Below the pieces are notes generated by a model that saw only the letters and a program-made list of their open reading frames with translations, made no database searches and was not told the DNA's origin. From Azorinus chamasolen (taxonomy: Eukaryota; Mollusca; Bivalvia; Cardiida; Solecurtidae), in NCBI GenBank assembly GCA_963576725.1, contig OY755247.1, forward strand, positions 16,184,526-16,248,525: a stretch of DNA of 64,000 nt, given 5' to 3'. This document shows, piece after piece, positions 1 through 9,886 of the stretch. The translations under genes were made by a program, and so were the position numbers. The stretch's first letter is position 1; the number at the start of each line of letters is the position of its first letter.

Positions 1-480
1 TCTTTTCTAAGCAAAATGTTCTTTGAAGGAATACATATGTTCACAAAACGTATAAAAGTTTTACATGCGTCACTTACAGCATCTTTAGTTAGGCAATCCC
101 AATTGAAAGGCGATGTATATCCGTTTAAATGTTCAATGTTTGCTGTTTTATATTTCCATACTTTCCTAACAAAAATACTTTTAAGTTGGTATGTAAAGGG
201 TATAGGTATTAATGTAGCATTATGGTCACTTATTTCCCATGGAACAACCAGGACATCAGATGTAATAAAATGCATATCAAAAGGAATTTAATTTGGATCA
301 AGTAGAGCATGTTCCCTTGTTGGTTGCCTGATGACATTTTCAATTGAGTTAGTGACATGAACTTGTTATAAATTTCCAAATTGTGAATTAAATAAATCGT
401 CATTGAGATCTGCAACTATAATGATATTGCTCGATTGGTCTTAATGCCTTTTCAATATCTAAGTTTGAGGGTATTAAGCT
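1..480. other. unassigned sequence, no gene recognised
   Basis: AT-rich DNA without a recognisable repeat or protein motif. A 91-codon open frame at 16-291 has no recognisable domain or splice context, and I do not call it. Confidence 0.5.
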
Positions 481-504
481 TAAGCCTGCTATGGGTGGTT
501 GAGT

Positions 505-562
505 GAATACCTATGCAAACAGTTAATTCGTTGTCTCATCAGGATCCAAACTGTTTGACATC
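505..562. mobile_element. family H relic
   Basis: Decayed H hairpin: GCAAACAG at the left and GGATCCAAACTGTTTG at 542-557 match the outer stem of intact H copies. The arms and ends are gone. Confidence 0.45.
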
Positions 563-615
563 TTGATTCCTTTTTGGTAGACAAATTGATTATAACTTAA
601 ATTTTGAAAATGTTG

Positions 616-823
616 TACAGTAAAATCTCTCTATAACGGCCACTAAATTGTGTTAATTAGTTGGTATATTAGGGCAGGTGACTGCTTAAATCAAGGTGAA
701 AGTAAAACAGAACGCTCTATAGGAGCGTTCTGTTTTACTTTCACCTTGCTTTAAGCATCCACCTGCCTTTAACACAAAACACTTGATGTAATTTAGTGAC
801 CGTTATAGAGAGGTTTTACTGTA
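616..823 (+). mobile_element. family A MITE, copy A1
   Basis: Complete pogo/Tigger-like MITE bounded by TA (616-617 and 822-823). The inverted ends read CAGTAAAATCTCTCTATAAC and its complement. The internal hairpin (GGTGAAAGTAAAACAGAACG) meets at a centre shortened to GCTCTATAGGAGC, where other A copies have CTCCTATAGGAG. No coding capacity. Confidence 0.88.
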
Positions 824-870
824 GATGAAACATTCTGTAAACATAATTTGCTTAGCAGGCTAAGGTTAAA

Positions 871-1452
871 ACAGTATCAGCTGTTGTAGGCCATTACACT
901 ATCTATCAGCTGTTGTAGGCCATTACACTATCTATCAGCTGTTGTAGGCCATTACACTATCTATCAGCTGTTGTAGGCCATTACACTATCTATCAGCTGT
1001 TGTAGGCCATTACAGTATCTATCAGCTGTTGTAGGCCATTACACTATCTATCAGCTGTTGTAGGCCATTACACTATCTATCAGCTGTTGTAGGCCATTAC
1101 ACTATCTATCAGCTGTTGTAGGCCATTACAGTATCTATCAGCTGTTGTAGGCCATTACAGTATCTATCAGCTGTTGTAGGCCATTACAGTATCTATCAGC
1201 TGTTGTAGGCCATTACACTATCTATCAGCTGTTGTAGGCCATTACAGTATCTATCAGCTGTTGTAGGCCATTACAGTATCTATCAGCTGTTGTAGGCCAT
1301 TACACTATCTATCAGCTGTTGTAGGCCATTACACTATCTATCAGCTGTTGTAGGCCATTACACTATCTAATCAGCTGTTGTAGGCCATTACACTATCTAT
1401 CAGCTGTTGTAGGCCATTACACTATCTATCAGCTGTTGTAGGCCATTACACA
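871..1452. repeat. 29-bp satellite, about 20 copies
   Basis: Tandem array of TATCAGCTGTTGTAGGCC plus ATTACASTATC, period 29. Copies are almost identical. The main variable base is C or G in ACA(C/G)TATC; G occurs in units 5, 9, 10, 11, 13 and 14. One inserted A near 1370 breaks the register. There are no spacers, so it is not CRISPR. The homogeneity points to recent expansion. Confidence 0.96.
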
Positions 1453-1795
1453 ACCTTTCTAAATCAGGCTAACAATAACATATAGTGCATTTACACAAAT
1501 AAAAGAGAAACCCTCCCCCATGGTTTGTTCGATGTTTTCTGTTAGGTTCACTATAATCCGACATCTTTAAATCGCCTTCTAAATTGTTACAGTTTAAACG
1601 AGTTGCAGTAAGAAAAAGAATTTCAAAATTTAGTAATGAATCCCTAATGAATTCGAGCTTATTTCTTATACATTTAATAGTTAAATGCAATATTGCCATA
1701 GAGTTAAAATCATTATGAGGCAGCCCTGTGTTCTCCTCTCTGTCATCTGATCGTAACAGCAGTAAAATGATAACAGCAGTAAAATATGACGAATG
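1453..1795. other. unassigned sequence
   Basis: Nothing recognised. A minus-strand open frame (1469-1798) runs into the N1 end and has no protein signature. A short direct repeat AACAGCAGTAAAATGA/AACAGCAGTAAAATAT lies at 1755-1785. Confidence 0.5.
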
Positions 1796-2220
1796 CAATA
1801 AAACCTCTCTAAACCGTAATTCTAGTAGAGAAGAATTGAGATACTTTTAGACAGATGGCTGCTTAATGCAGGATGAAAGTCATGCAGAAAGCTTCTAGAA
1901 TTTTCTGCATGACTTTTCACCCTACATTAAGCTGCTGCCTGTGTCCAAGACCGATATACAGTAGAACCCCGCTAATGCGACCACTTAATGCGACCACTTA
2001 AACAAACATGGCTGTTTTCATAAGCAGGTGGTTGCTTAATGCAGGACGAAAGTTATGCAGAAAGCTCCTATAGGAGCTTTCTGCATAACTTTCGTCCTGC
2101 ATTAAGCAACCACCTGCCTATGCCACTGTGAATTATGCCCGTTTTTGGTGGTCGCATTAGTGGGGTTTTACTGTATATATTTATACCAAATTTTACGTCA
2201 GGTTTAGAGGGGTTTTACTG
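1796..2220 (+). mobile_element. family N MITE N1, interrupted by B1
   Basis: Left half starts CAATAAAACCTCTCTAAACC and carries GTAATTCTAGTAGAGAAG. Its hairpin is the common core (GCTTAATGCAGG, GCAGAAAGC). The copy breaks at GACCGATA, where B1 is inserted, and resumes at 2174 with TTTATACCAAATTTTACG, ending AGGGGTTTTACTG. N5 gives the uninterrupted version. Confidence 0.85.
1957..2175 (+). mobile_element. family B MITE B1, nested in N1
   Basis: Complete B element with TA on both sides (1957-1958, 2174-2175). The ends are CAGTAGAACCCCGCTAATGC and its complement. The core is GCAGGACGAAAGTTATGCAG, then CTCCTATAGGAG. The GCGACCACTTAAT segment is duplicated in the left arm. Confidence 0.9.
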
Positions 2221-2436
2221 TACACTGTTCTGTTTAGATAAGTGTTTAAAACTTTCAATGTTGCGGAACAGGAATATATACGAAACAAATATACATGAAA
2301 CCTTTGCTACTGGTTTACTTCTCGGCAAATTAATATAATAAAAGAAACATGATCTTAGTTATTCTAAATTGTCAAAGGAAGCGATATCACAAGAGCTAAG
2401 TTCCGGCCATGCACCACCTGTCCATCACTAGATATA

Positions 2437-2612
2437 CAGTGCACCCCCCCCCCCCCCAAACCCCTCGGGCATTTAAGCAAGTATAAATATCGGCCTTGGA
2501 GACAGGTGGCAGCTTAATGCAGGGTGAAAGTCATGCAGAAAGCTCCTAGACTCTATGAGCTTTCTGCATGGATTTCTTACTTAATTAAGCAGCCACCTTC
2601 CTAAAAGCATGG
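2437..2612 (-). mobile_element. family N MITE N2, decayed
   Basis: The left end starts CAGTGCACCCC and runs into 14 consecutive C (2444-2457). The core GACAGGTGGCAGCTTAATGC and its mirror remain, and the right end is lost. The C run sits where N ends have ACCCC, so it probably grew by slippage. Confidence 0.6.
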
Positions 2613-2738
2613 TTGAGAAAATTTGAAACATGTCAAAACTGGGGCTCTACATTACATACATTGGAATCAGTTCTAATGTTGATGCGTGACAATGTATGGA
2701 AACTGACCGTTTCAATATTTGTTAGGTATTATCTGCTT

Positions 2739-3836
2739 GTATAATTATACTCCCACAAACAGAGTTTGAGGGGGTATACTGGAATCAGCCTGTCGGTTGG
2801 TCGGTCGGTCGGTCGGTCGTCGGTTGTCGGTCGTCGGTCGGTCTGTCCGAAAAATCTTGTACTTTCAACTCCTCCTTCAGTTTCAACCTGATTCATTTCA
2901 TACTTGGCATAAATGTTACTCATGTGTAGTAGATGTGCAAGACACAAATTTCATGTCTCTGTGACCTTGACCTTGACCTTTGGCCTTGAAATTGGTCTTG
3001 AAATTGGCAGGCAAGATCTTGTACTTTGAACTCCTCCTTCAATTTCTACCTGATTCACTTGATACTTGGCATAAATGTTACCCAGGAGTAGTATATGTGC
3101 AAGACACAAATTTCAGGTCTCTGTGATCTTGACCTTGACCTTTGTCCTTGAAATTGGTCTTGAAATTGGCAGGCAAAATCTTGTACTTTGAACTCCTCCT
3201 TCACTTTCAACCTGATTCACTTGATACTTGGCATAAATGTTACTTAGGAGTAGTAGATGTGCAAGACACAAATTTCAAATCTCTGTGACCTTGACCTTTT
3301 GCCTTGAAATTGGTCTTAAAATTGGCAGGCAAATTTTTGTACGGCGAACTCCTCCTTCACTTTCAACCTGATTTACTTGATACTTGGCATAAATGTTACT
3401 CAGGAGTAGTAGATGTGCAAGACACATATTTCAGGTCTTGTCCGGAGCATATAATTATCCTATACTCTATCATCTAGCATTGCAAAACCTGTTGTGTCAA
3501 TACATATTGGGTAGTAGATATTCAGGTCTCTGTGACCTTGAACTTAATACCTGGCCTTGAAATGGAAAAAGAACCAGTGTCATTCTGCAAAATCGGACCA
3601 GCGCGAACATTTTCATTTTGGCATGAAACATGGGGATTTCGTGTCACAAATCCTCCTTCATTTTTAAAGTTTTCATATGTTGTTTATTGCAAGCATTACA
3701 GAATTATCTCTCCTTTAACTTTGAGTATTTATGGGTTTTAGTCCTGTTACATGGATAGCTGGTGTCACAAACTTGGATTCGCAATCAAAGCTGCCATGTG
3801 GGGGTATTCATCACCTTTACTGATAGTTCTAGTTTT
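2739..3836 (+). mobile_element. molluscan composite element with tandem units
   Basis: Starts near ATACTCCCACAAACAG and GGGGGTATACTGGAATC, followed by GTCG-rich microsatellite (2791-2850), then about 3.5 tandem units of ~162 bp (starting near 2854, 3017, 3179 and 3335) with GACCTTGACCTTGACC blocks. It ends near GGGGGTATTCATCACC and GATAGTTCTAGTT. I recall both termini from molluscan repeats, but the class is not established here and no protein is encoded. Confidence 0.75.
2854..3436 (+). repeat. ~162-bp tandem units
   Basis: Each unit carries CTTGTACTTTGAACTCC, CTGATTCACTTGATACTTGG, ATGTGCAAGACACAAA and GACCTTGACC. Unit starts are spaced 163, 162 and 156 bp. Divergence is moderate, so the array is older than the 29-bp satellite. 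Confidence 0.85.
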
Positions 3837-3884
3837 CTTTTGAATCGCTCAAAAGAAGTATAAGTCTAGGTATTTTACTGATGA

Positions 3885-4005
3885 GTTGGACTTCTCATCT
3901 GGATCCAAACTATTGCTAAAATTAAGAAACAGAGTCTACATAAGTGAAGTTAGAAATTATTGGAAATTTTACAATCGCTGATTTCCTTTGCAAACAGTTT
4001 GGTAT
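3885..4005. mobile_element. family H relics
   Basis: CTTCTCATCTGGATCCAAAC (3891-3910) and GCAAACAGTTTGG (near 3991) are the two outer stem motifs of H in inverted order around a decayed middle. Confidence 0.4.
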
Positions 4006-4103
4006 GAAAGAAAGATGTTCTTAGACCTAGGTCATAGGTTCTCTGGTCAGGGTGTGCATTGTTTGGCTTAGCCCGAATTTAAAGGATACTTGCCACAAGT
4101 GGG

Positions 4104-4285
4104 TTAACCCATTCCAGCATAATGACGCCTTTTTGAAACCATTGTGGTAGAGCATTTGCTCTATAGTTTATCCCAATGGTTTCAATACTACACTATTCTA
4201 AAAAGGTCTTCCTCTTGTAAATAATTCTTTTCGGTAGAATTATTCAAAGAGGTAGGATCTAAAAGTAGTACGAGGAAATATTTAG
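4104..4285 (+). mobile_element. family C MITE C1, diverged
   Basis: Starts TTAACCCATTCC, has GAAACCATTGTGGTAGAGC and its mirror, then TTCGGTAGAATTATTC. The right end has decayed (AGGAAATATTTA). The central stem is shortened to GCATTTGCTCTATAG. Confidence 0.7.
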
Positions 4286-4289
4286 CGTA

Positions 4290-4860
4290 CTAAACTTTAA
4301 CAACCCTTCGAACGCCACAGTTACCGCAAAGCCATTTAAGGGTCCAAAGGTTAAATGGCCTGCTTCAGTGGTTGAATATGTTATTATCCCCCTAACGGCA
4401 ACGCTAAAGGGGACTTTAGGCTTGCACTCAGTCCGCCAGTCCATGAGTCCGTCAGTCATGTTTCAGTCACACTTCAGATTATCGCACTTTTTTCTAAACT
4501 CCTGCAGATATTGAAGTGCTATTTGATATGTAGCTCTATTATTAATAAATTACGAACTGTGTTACGCTATGTTGATTTGTAACGGAATTACAGCTGTTGG
4601 AGTTACACAATTTCAGGAAAGTTTAGGTTTTCCGGACTCTGTTTCTACGCACTAGCAGATATTGAAGAGATATTTTGTATTCGGAATTACAGCAGTTGAA
4701 CAGTGTAACAAAATATTAAATAATAATGATTTATTTCTTATTTCGAAACAAATTACAGTTATATCATTCATATTAAGCTGTAAACCCCCACATTAGTTTC
4801 AAACCGGTAGGGGGCATTGCATTGCAAAACACTTGCTTGTTACCTTTGTTTAGTGTCTCA
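4290..4860. other. unassigned, with a possible molluscan repeat fragment
   Basis: The part at 4385-4470 (CCCCCTAACGGC, GGGGACTTTAGGC, CAGTCCGCCAGTCC) resembles the flanks of molluscan tandem elements. Nothing else is recognised. Confidence 0.4.
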
Positions 4861-5044
4861 TCTGGTTCCATGCTTATAAAACTTTTTAGTTGAGTCTGAA
4901 TTCGTTTTCAAGCTTTTGATTGGTCAGATTTGAGTTTTCAAGCTTTTGATTTGTCAGATTTGAGCCAAAGGCCCAAATTTGACCAATCAAAAACTTGAGA
5001 ATGAACTCAGACTCAACTAAAAGTTTTATAAGCATGGACCCAGG
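4861..5044. mobile_element. family E MITE E1 (PIF/Harbinger-like)
   Basis: Long palindrome GTTCCATGCTTATAAAAC to GCATGGACC, flanked by CTG (4861-4863) and CAG (5041-5043), fitting a 3-bp CWG target. The left arm carries the TTTTCAAGCTTTTGAT segment twice while the right arm has it once. Confidence 0.8.
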
Positions 5045-5084
5045 CCTTAAAATGTTTTACAGAAGAAATTGAAGAAAGTGCACT

Positions 5085-5150
5085 CTGAAATTAAAAGCAG
5101 ACGACACTGTTTCCAGACGAACATTTTTTGCGGCGCCGAAAGAGTTAAGA
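5085..5150. mobile_element. terminal fragment of an H/J-type element
   Basis: GCAGACGACACTG then GGCGCCGAAAGAGTTAA match the right terminal region shared by H and J copies. No left half is present. Confidence 0.5.
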
Positions 5151-5343
5151 CCCCACGGCCTTGTTCATACATTTTGACCTTCTAACAAGGTTGTCAAGTG
5201 CAAACAAAACAGAAACATCCACAGATAACTGAACACTAATTCAATTTAGTTGTTTTCATTTGACACTTATTCTGTCGTAAGTGATGTCTGCTTATGTTCC
5301 AGTATGTTGCAACGTTTTCGATTCCTTCAAGAAGTCAAAACAG

Positions 5344-5400
5344 CTCGGGTCCAGATAAGACGCCGAACAACACGGCCTCTCATCTGGACCCGAGATGTTT
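5344..5400. mobile_element. H-like hairpin relic
   Basis: CGGGTCCAGATAAGACGCCG pairs with CGGCCTCTCATCTGGACCCG around a short loop. This matches the H core with altered bases. The 83-codon open frame across it is incidental. Confidence 0.5.
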
Positions 5401-5549
5401 TACACTCTGTCGACAGTTTCTCAAACAATGAATCGGAAGTAATGCAAGTGGATCAGATACATTGTTTTAGCAGACATTGTCTTTTATTCAACAGCGGGTA
5501 ATGAGTATAACGGGTAAAAAATGGCTACAAACCATACTTAGTTAACCGG

Positions 5550-5950
5550 AGGTCCGTATAAGACGCGTAAAATTAACCCTTTCCATGTTCTATGTTTATT
5601 TCAAATTAATACCTTCTGAGTATTCATGGCAAAATAGTTATAATGAAATATGGAAGGTAGAACATTTTAGAAATTTTAGAAACTAAAGAAACAGATCTAT
5701 CGAAGTGCATAAGCCGACAGCAGACCCTGATCAGACGGCTCCTCTAGGAGCCGTCTGAGCTGGGTCTACTCTGTGCATGAAAACACGTTTCTATGAGGGA
5801 AAGGGTTAAAACATTTTCAAGAGTAGCTTCTTTATTTCTCCGCCAAACTCTATGTGGTGGCCAATTTTTAGAATCCTCTCAAAGAGTGGTCACAGCATAG
5901 GGTTTGATGGAGAAATGACGATTTGAGTACGTACCTTTATCTATTGCTCT
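5550..5950 (+). mobile_element. family G element G1, interrupted by L1
   Basis: Starts GGTCCGTATAAGACGCG, breaks at TTAA, and resumes AACATTTTCAAGAGTAGC, then the long core (CAAACTCTATG, ACAGCATAGGGTTTG), ending CCTTTATCTATTGCTCT. Intact G copies read TTAAAACATTTTCAAG through the break. Confidence 0.85.
5573..5809 (+). mobile_element. family L MITE L1, nested in G1
   Basis: CCCTTTCC to GGGAAAGGG bounded by TTAA on both sides (5573-5576, 5806-5809). G6 (34061) gives the empty site with one TTAA. The hairpin is GCAGACCCTGATCAGACGG with centre CTCCTCTAGGAG. Confidence 0.93.
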
Positions 5951-5952
5951 TC

Positions 5953-6163
5953 TTAACCTATTTGTGCCCAGTGGATTCTTCCAAGTTTATATATTTGATT
6001 TGTCCATTTTTAATTTAAGGGGTGCTTGGTCTAAATTTTCAATTTCGTTTTGTTTTATTTCGAAATTCCTATCAGCAAACAGTGTAGACTCTGATCAGAC
6101 GCCGCATTATGCGGCGTCTGATCAGAGTCTACACTGTTTGCCTATGTCCCATATAAGGGATCG
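5953..6163 (+). mobile_element. family K MITE K1
   Basis: Starts TTAACCTATTTGTGCCC. Its perfect hairpin is GCAAACAGTGTAGACTCTGA with centre GCCGCATTATGCGGC. The right end is truncated after GGGATCGTGGGA; K2 is the complete copy. Confidence 0.85.
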
Positions 6164-6194
6164 TGGGAGCCGGAAAACGACTCAAAAGGGCTTG

Positions 6195-6425
6195 CTGCAA
6201 TGGAAAAATCCGTGATTACCTTTGAAAACAGGTTGTACCCAGATGAGACGCCATATAACTCGACGTCTGATCTGGATCCAAACTATATGAAAATTAAAGC
6301 CATTTCACACTTTGCAAGATATTGGTTAATTAGGTTTAATGTAACTGTGTGGTTACATTTGCAAACAGTTTCGATCCAGATGAAACATCAATGTAGTTCG
6401 GCGTCTCTCCTTGATCTATACTTGC
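6195..6425. mobile_element. two decayed family H cores
   Basis: Core one (6228-6286) has CCCAGATGAGACGCC and GTCTGATCTGGATCC. Core two (6357-6418) has GCAAACAGTTTCGATCCAG. Two short open frames cross them by chance. Confidence 0.55.
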
Positions 6426-6429
6426 TGAC

Positions 6430-6888
6430 AGTCTGATGATATAGATCCCACAAGAGACGTGTGATCTAGGAATCCTATTTAGTCTGATGGTATAGCTCCC
6501 ACAAGAGACGTATGATCTAGGAATCCTATGTAGTCTGATGATATAGCTCCCACAAGAGACATATGATCTAGGAATCCTATGTAGTCTGATGATATAACTC
6601 CCACAAGAGATATATGATCCAGGAATCCTATGTAGTCTGATGATATAGCTCCCATAAGAGACATATGATCTAGGAATCCTATGTAGTCTGATGATATAGC
6701 TCCCACAAGAGACGTGTGATCTAGGAATCCTATATAGTCTGATGATATAGCTCCCACAAGAGTCGTATGATCCAGGAATCCTATATAGTCTGGTGATATA
6801 GCTCCCACAAGAGTCGTATGATCCAGGAATCCTATATAGTCTGGTGATATAGCTCCCACAAGAGACGTATGATCTAGGAATCCTATAT
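6430..6888. repeat. 51-bp satellite, 9 copies
   Basis: Period exactly 51 (starts 6430, 6481, 6532 and so on to 6838), with AGTCTGATGATATAGCTCCC and GATCTAGGAATCCTATG. Because 51 is divisible by three, the minus strand stays open for 126 codons as a 17-residue repeat (GAISSDYIGFLDHTSLV type). There is no promoter, signal or flanking coding sequence, so I treat the frame as a by-product. Confidence 0.93.
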
Positions 6889-7544
6889 TTGGAAATTTTT
6901 GAAAAGGCGTTTATATGTTAGAACGGGCTGGCCAAGTAAAATTCAATGCACATAAAAGACTATTGTGACAAAAAAATACGTTTACACGATAGCAAATATT
7001 TTGCACAACGAATTTATTGAGAGTTATGCATGACAAATGACAAGTAATGACAATCTAACATTACTTGACACATATATGGGTTTTGTTTTAAAGAAATGGC
7101 TTAAAATGGCTTTTAATGACTTAAAAAGAAATTAGAATGAACGTGGTAAAAGTTAACGGGAAAAAATGAATATGAGATTAAATCCTATGACAATGAAATG
7201 CAATTTAAAATTACAAGTATGTCAGTGTTTAAACTAGTGAAATTTATTGAATAGCATACGCTGAGCAAGAGACTTTCATGAAGCCAATCGTTTGATAATA
7301 ATTATGGTAATGTGTAATAATGTCTACATGCATGTAAACCATTTGATCTGACATTTCACGAGAAAGTATCCCCCCTTTTTTAGGCGGAGTTAAATCTGAA
7401 CTTTTTACGATAAACTAATAGGGTTAGGATTTGCCAATATATTACGTTTAGGATGCAGTAAGATGTCATTGTGAATTGGAACACGTTATATTGCCACTAT
7501 ATTGCATATGTAAATTGTACCCTTCTGGAATAAGTATATGTATA
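6889..7544. other. unassigned sequence
   Basis: AT-rich, with no recognised repeat, hairpin or gene on either strand. Confidence 0.5.
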
Positions 7545-7748
7545 CAGTAAAACTCCTCTAAACAGGACATACCAGTCAGTATGAATACCGGTGTTGGAGA
7601 CACATGGCAGCTTAATGCAGAGTGAGAGTCATGCAGAAAGCTCCCAGAGGAGATTTCTGCATTATTTCAGCCTGCATTAAACAGCCACCTGCCTAAATGT
7701 ATCAAATAATTCTCTGCTAGAATTCTGGTGTAGAGGGGCTTTGTTGTA
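7543..7748 (-). mobile_element. family N MITE N3
   Basis: TA-CAGTAAAACTCCTCTAAAC to a decayed right end GGGGCTTTGTTGTA. The core (GGCAGCTTAATGC, GCAGAAAGCTCC) is partly mismatched in the right arm. Confidence 0.8.
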
Positions 7749-7828
7749 CCTGTATATCCACAGAATACTTTCCATTACAGGAATCAATAGATGAACTAAA
7801 TTTATATAATCCAGTAAGTGAAATTATA

Positions 7829-8037
7829 TACAGCAAAGTCCCTCTAAACCGGACGTTAGAATTAGTACCTAAACCTGTCTTAAAGACAGGTGGCAACTTA
7901 ATGCAGGGTGAAAGTCATGCAGAAAGCTCCTAGAGGAGCTTTCTGCATGACTTTAAACCGTAATTAAGCAGCCGCCCTGCCGAAAATACCGTAATCGTTC
8001 TTTAATAAAAGTCCATGTTTAGAGGGATTCTACTGTA
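7829..8037 (-). mobile_element. family N MITE N4
   Basis: TA-CAGCAAAGTCCCTCTAAACC to GAGGGATTCTACTG-TA. It carries CTGTCTTAAAGACAGGTGGC, the intact version of the TTAA site that D26 occupies in N9. Centre CTCCTAGAGGAG. Confidence 0.87.
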
Positions 8038-8491
8038 AATATACATGTTACAGGTTGTTAAGTTTAGTGGAATGTAGACAGTGGGTTCAATAATCTACAA
8101 TTAAATTACCTTAAAAAAGAAATTTAAATAAAAAAAACATGCAAAACTGCTTTATTAGGACAGGTGTCAAACCAATAATATTTCACTATTAACATCTGCT
8201 GTTCATTTATATACGGTATTGAATGTTGACAGTCTGATAATCTAGCATTGTGTGAATTTTGACTGGGTTAGTTGAACACTTTAGGAATGGGTTAACGCAT
8301 CTCTAATATAGTCAGTAAAGAGAAACTATATATTCACCGGAAATTGTTTATATGCTGAAAAGATGCTGGAAGTCTATCCCAAGAAAAGCAATTGAATAAA
8401 CGCCGAAGGAGACAAATCTTAATGTGTTTGATATGATATCGAAGACCAAATTCGAAACTTTAGTATTTATTCGGGTCGCGTTTTAGTATCG
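8038..8491. other. unassigned sequence
   Basis: No gene or repeat recognised. An isolated AGGAATGGGTTAA at 8290 may be a leftover TTAA-family end. Confidence 0.45.
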
Positions 8492-8668
8492 TTAACCCTT
8501 CTCTTGCTGAATTTTAAAATACATTTCTTCTTCTTTACCTATGCCCTGTGGTATAATTACATATATCTTCACTGTCTACAATTATTTCTCTGTGCAATCA
8601 CTGCTGTGGAGTGCACTGGTTGCACAATCAATTTGTAAATAGTGCAGACCCAGATGAGACAGCTCCTT
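8492..8668 (+). mobile_element. family I MITE I1, left half only
   Basis: TTAACCCTTCTCTTGCTG and the long arm with TGCAATCACTGC and GTGCACTGGTTGCAC, then GTGCAGACCCAGATGAGAC. It stops at the hairpin centre, where D1 sequence takes over. Confidence 0.75.
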
Positions 8669-8875
8669 TTCACGCATTTGTGTACAGAGCAGACCATATA
8701 GGAGCAGTCTGATTAGGATCTAGCATTTTGATATGATAAAGATCTGATCCTACAGTTTGTTGTCAGAACAAAACAAAATCCTTTAAAAGTCTACATTATA
8801 AAAAAATCAGCTAATATATATTAGCGATGTCACTATTTCTTACATTACTATTGAACTAGGAAAGGTATAAGGAGA
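8669..8875 (+). mobile_element. family D MITE D1, decayed
   Basis: TTTTCACGCATTTGTG, ACAGAGCAGACC, then the D right arm (GATCTGATCCTACAG, ATCAGCTAATATA) ending GAACTAGGAAAGG. It is joined directly to the I1 centre, suggesting hairpin-to-hairpin recombination or a deletion. Confidence 0.6.
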
Positions 8876-9244
8876 TGCAGTTCATCAATACCGACAGTCC
8901 ATTCTGCGGTGTAAGCTCACGCAAATGTACACGATCTTGAAATGAACATTAAGTTCAATAAGAATGGGTAACTATTTCAATAGAAAGCTTAGTGCACTTA
9001 GCCTGAATCAGAAATTCCATTTTCAACATATTGATCTCACGCAAGGAACACTGCAGTGTCTGCAACGCTTTGATTTTAACGCTCTGCACGCGCTCTGCAC
9101 GCGCTCTGTACTTGTCTGCAAAATAAACGTTTGCACCAACTGCTGTATCGTACATTTCTCCTAAAACTACAGGCAGTCTTGGTCCAGTTTAGATCCAGTG
9201 GCGTCTCATGTAGATCAAAACATCAATAATCAGTCATCAGAGTA
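8876..9244. other. unassigned, with a three-unit 11-bp repeat
   Basis: CGCTCTGCACG is repeated about three times at 9080-9110. Short open frames exist on both strands but nothing is recognised. Confidence 0.5.
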
Positions 9245-9451
9245 CAGTGAAAACCCTTCTAAACTGGAATTCTAGTAGAGAAGAATTAAGAAACTGTTAT
9301 GCATGTGATTGCTTAATGCAGGGTGAAAGTCATGCAGAAAGCTCCCCTGGGAGCTTTCTGCATGACTTTCACCGTGCATTAAGCTGCCACTTGTCTCCAA
9401 GACCGATAATTGTACTATATTGAACGTCCGGGTTAGACGGGTTTTACTGTA
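9243..9451 (+). mobile_element. family N MITE N5, intact reference copy
   Basis: TA-CAGTGAAAACCCTTCTAAAC to GACGGGTTTTACTG-TA. Near-perfect core with centre CTCCCCTGGGAG. The right side CCAAGACCGATAATTGTAC shows the target as it was before B1 entered N1. Confidence 0.9.
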
Positions 9452-9554
9452 AACCCTTGTCCTGCCAAAACAAAATATCTGCTCTAACTTTGATATGGTG
9501 TATTTTGTTTCTCTTACCTCCGATTCCTAAATGCATTTAGGAAGTGACTTTCTG

Positions 9555-9635
9555 AGTGACAAACGATATGAACCCCGATAAGATGCCGAGTTACTTACGT
9601 TTAATCTGGTTCCAAGCTGTTTGCATGTGTGTGAT
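9555..9635. mobile_element. family H relic
   Basis: GAACCCCGATAAGATGCCGAG and TTAATCTGGTTCCAAGC, then TGTTTGC, follow the H stem order with many substitutions. Confidence 0.45.
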
Positions 9636-9886
9636 CAAGTCCCGTTTGGCATGAGAAGAGTTAATATCTCTGCACAGCGGAAAGCCATATCCTTGCGTGT
9701 CGTCAGACTAGTTTAATGTCATAGACGAGAAAACCGTACGTGGGCTACAAGACAAATGTGACAGCGGTCCACTTCCTTTACACTTTAATATGCTCTGAAT
9801 GAAATGTAACGACATCTAGCAAACAGGATACATATGATCTCATCAGAATTCCAAATGTAAGACTCGCTGATTAGTAAGGTACTGAT

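Noticed and set aside
616..823. Bacterial-type rho-independent terminators or attenuators
   Set aside because: The hairpins are long, lack the short GC-stem plus T-run form, recur in families with inverted ends, and the DNA is not bacterial.
871..1452. 29-bp direct repeats resembling a CRISPR array
   Set aside because: The units are contiguous with no variable spacers, and the surroundings are eukaryotic repeats. It is a satellite.
2791..2850. GTCG run as a telomere-like or regulatory repeat
   Set aside because: It is the microsatellite that accompanies the molluscan tandem element and has no telomeric motif.
6479..6859. 126-codon minus-strand repeat protein
   Set aside because: Explained by the 51-bp period. 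The frame starts and ends inside the array and no flanking coding sequence is seen.
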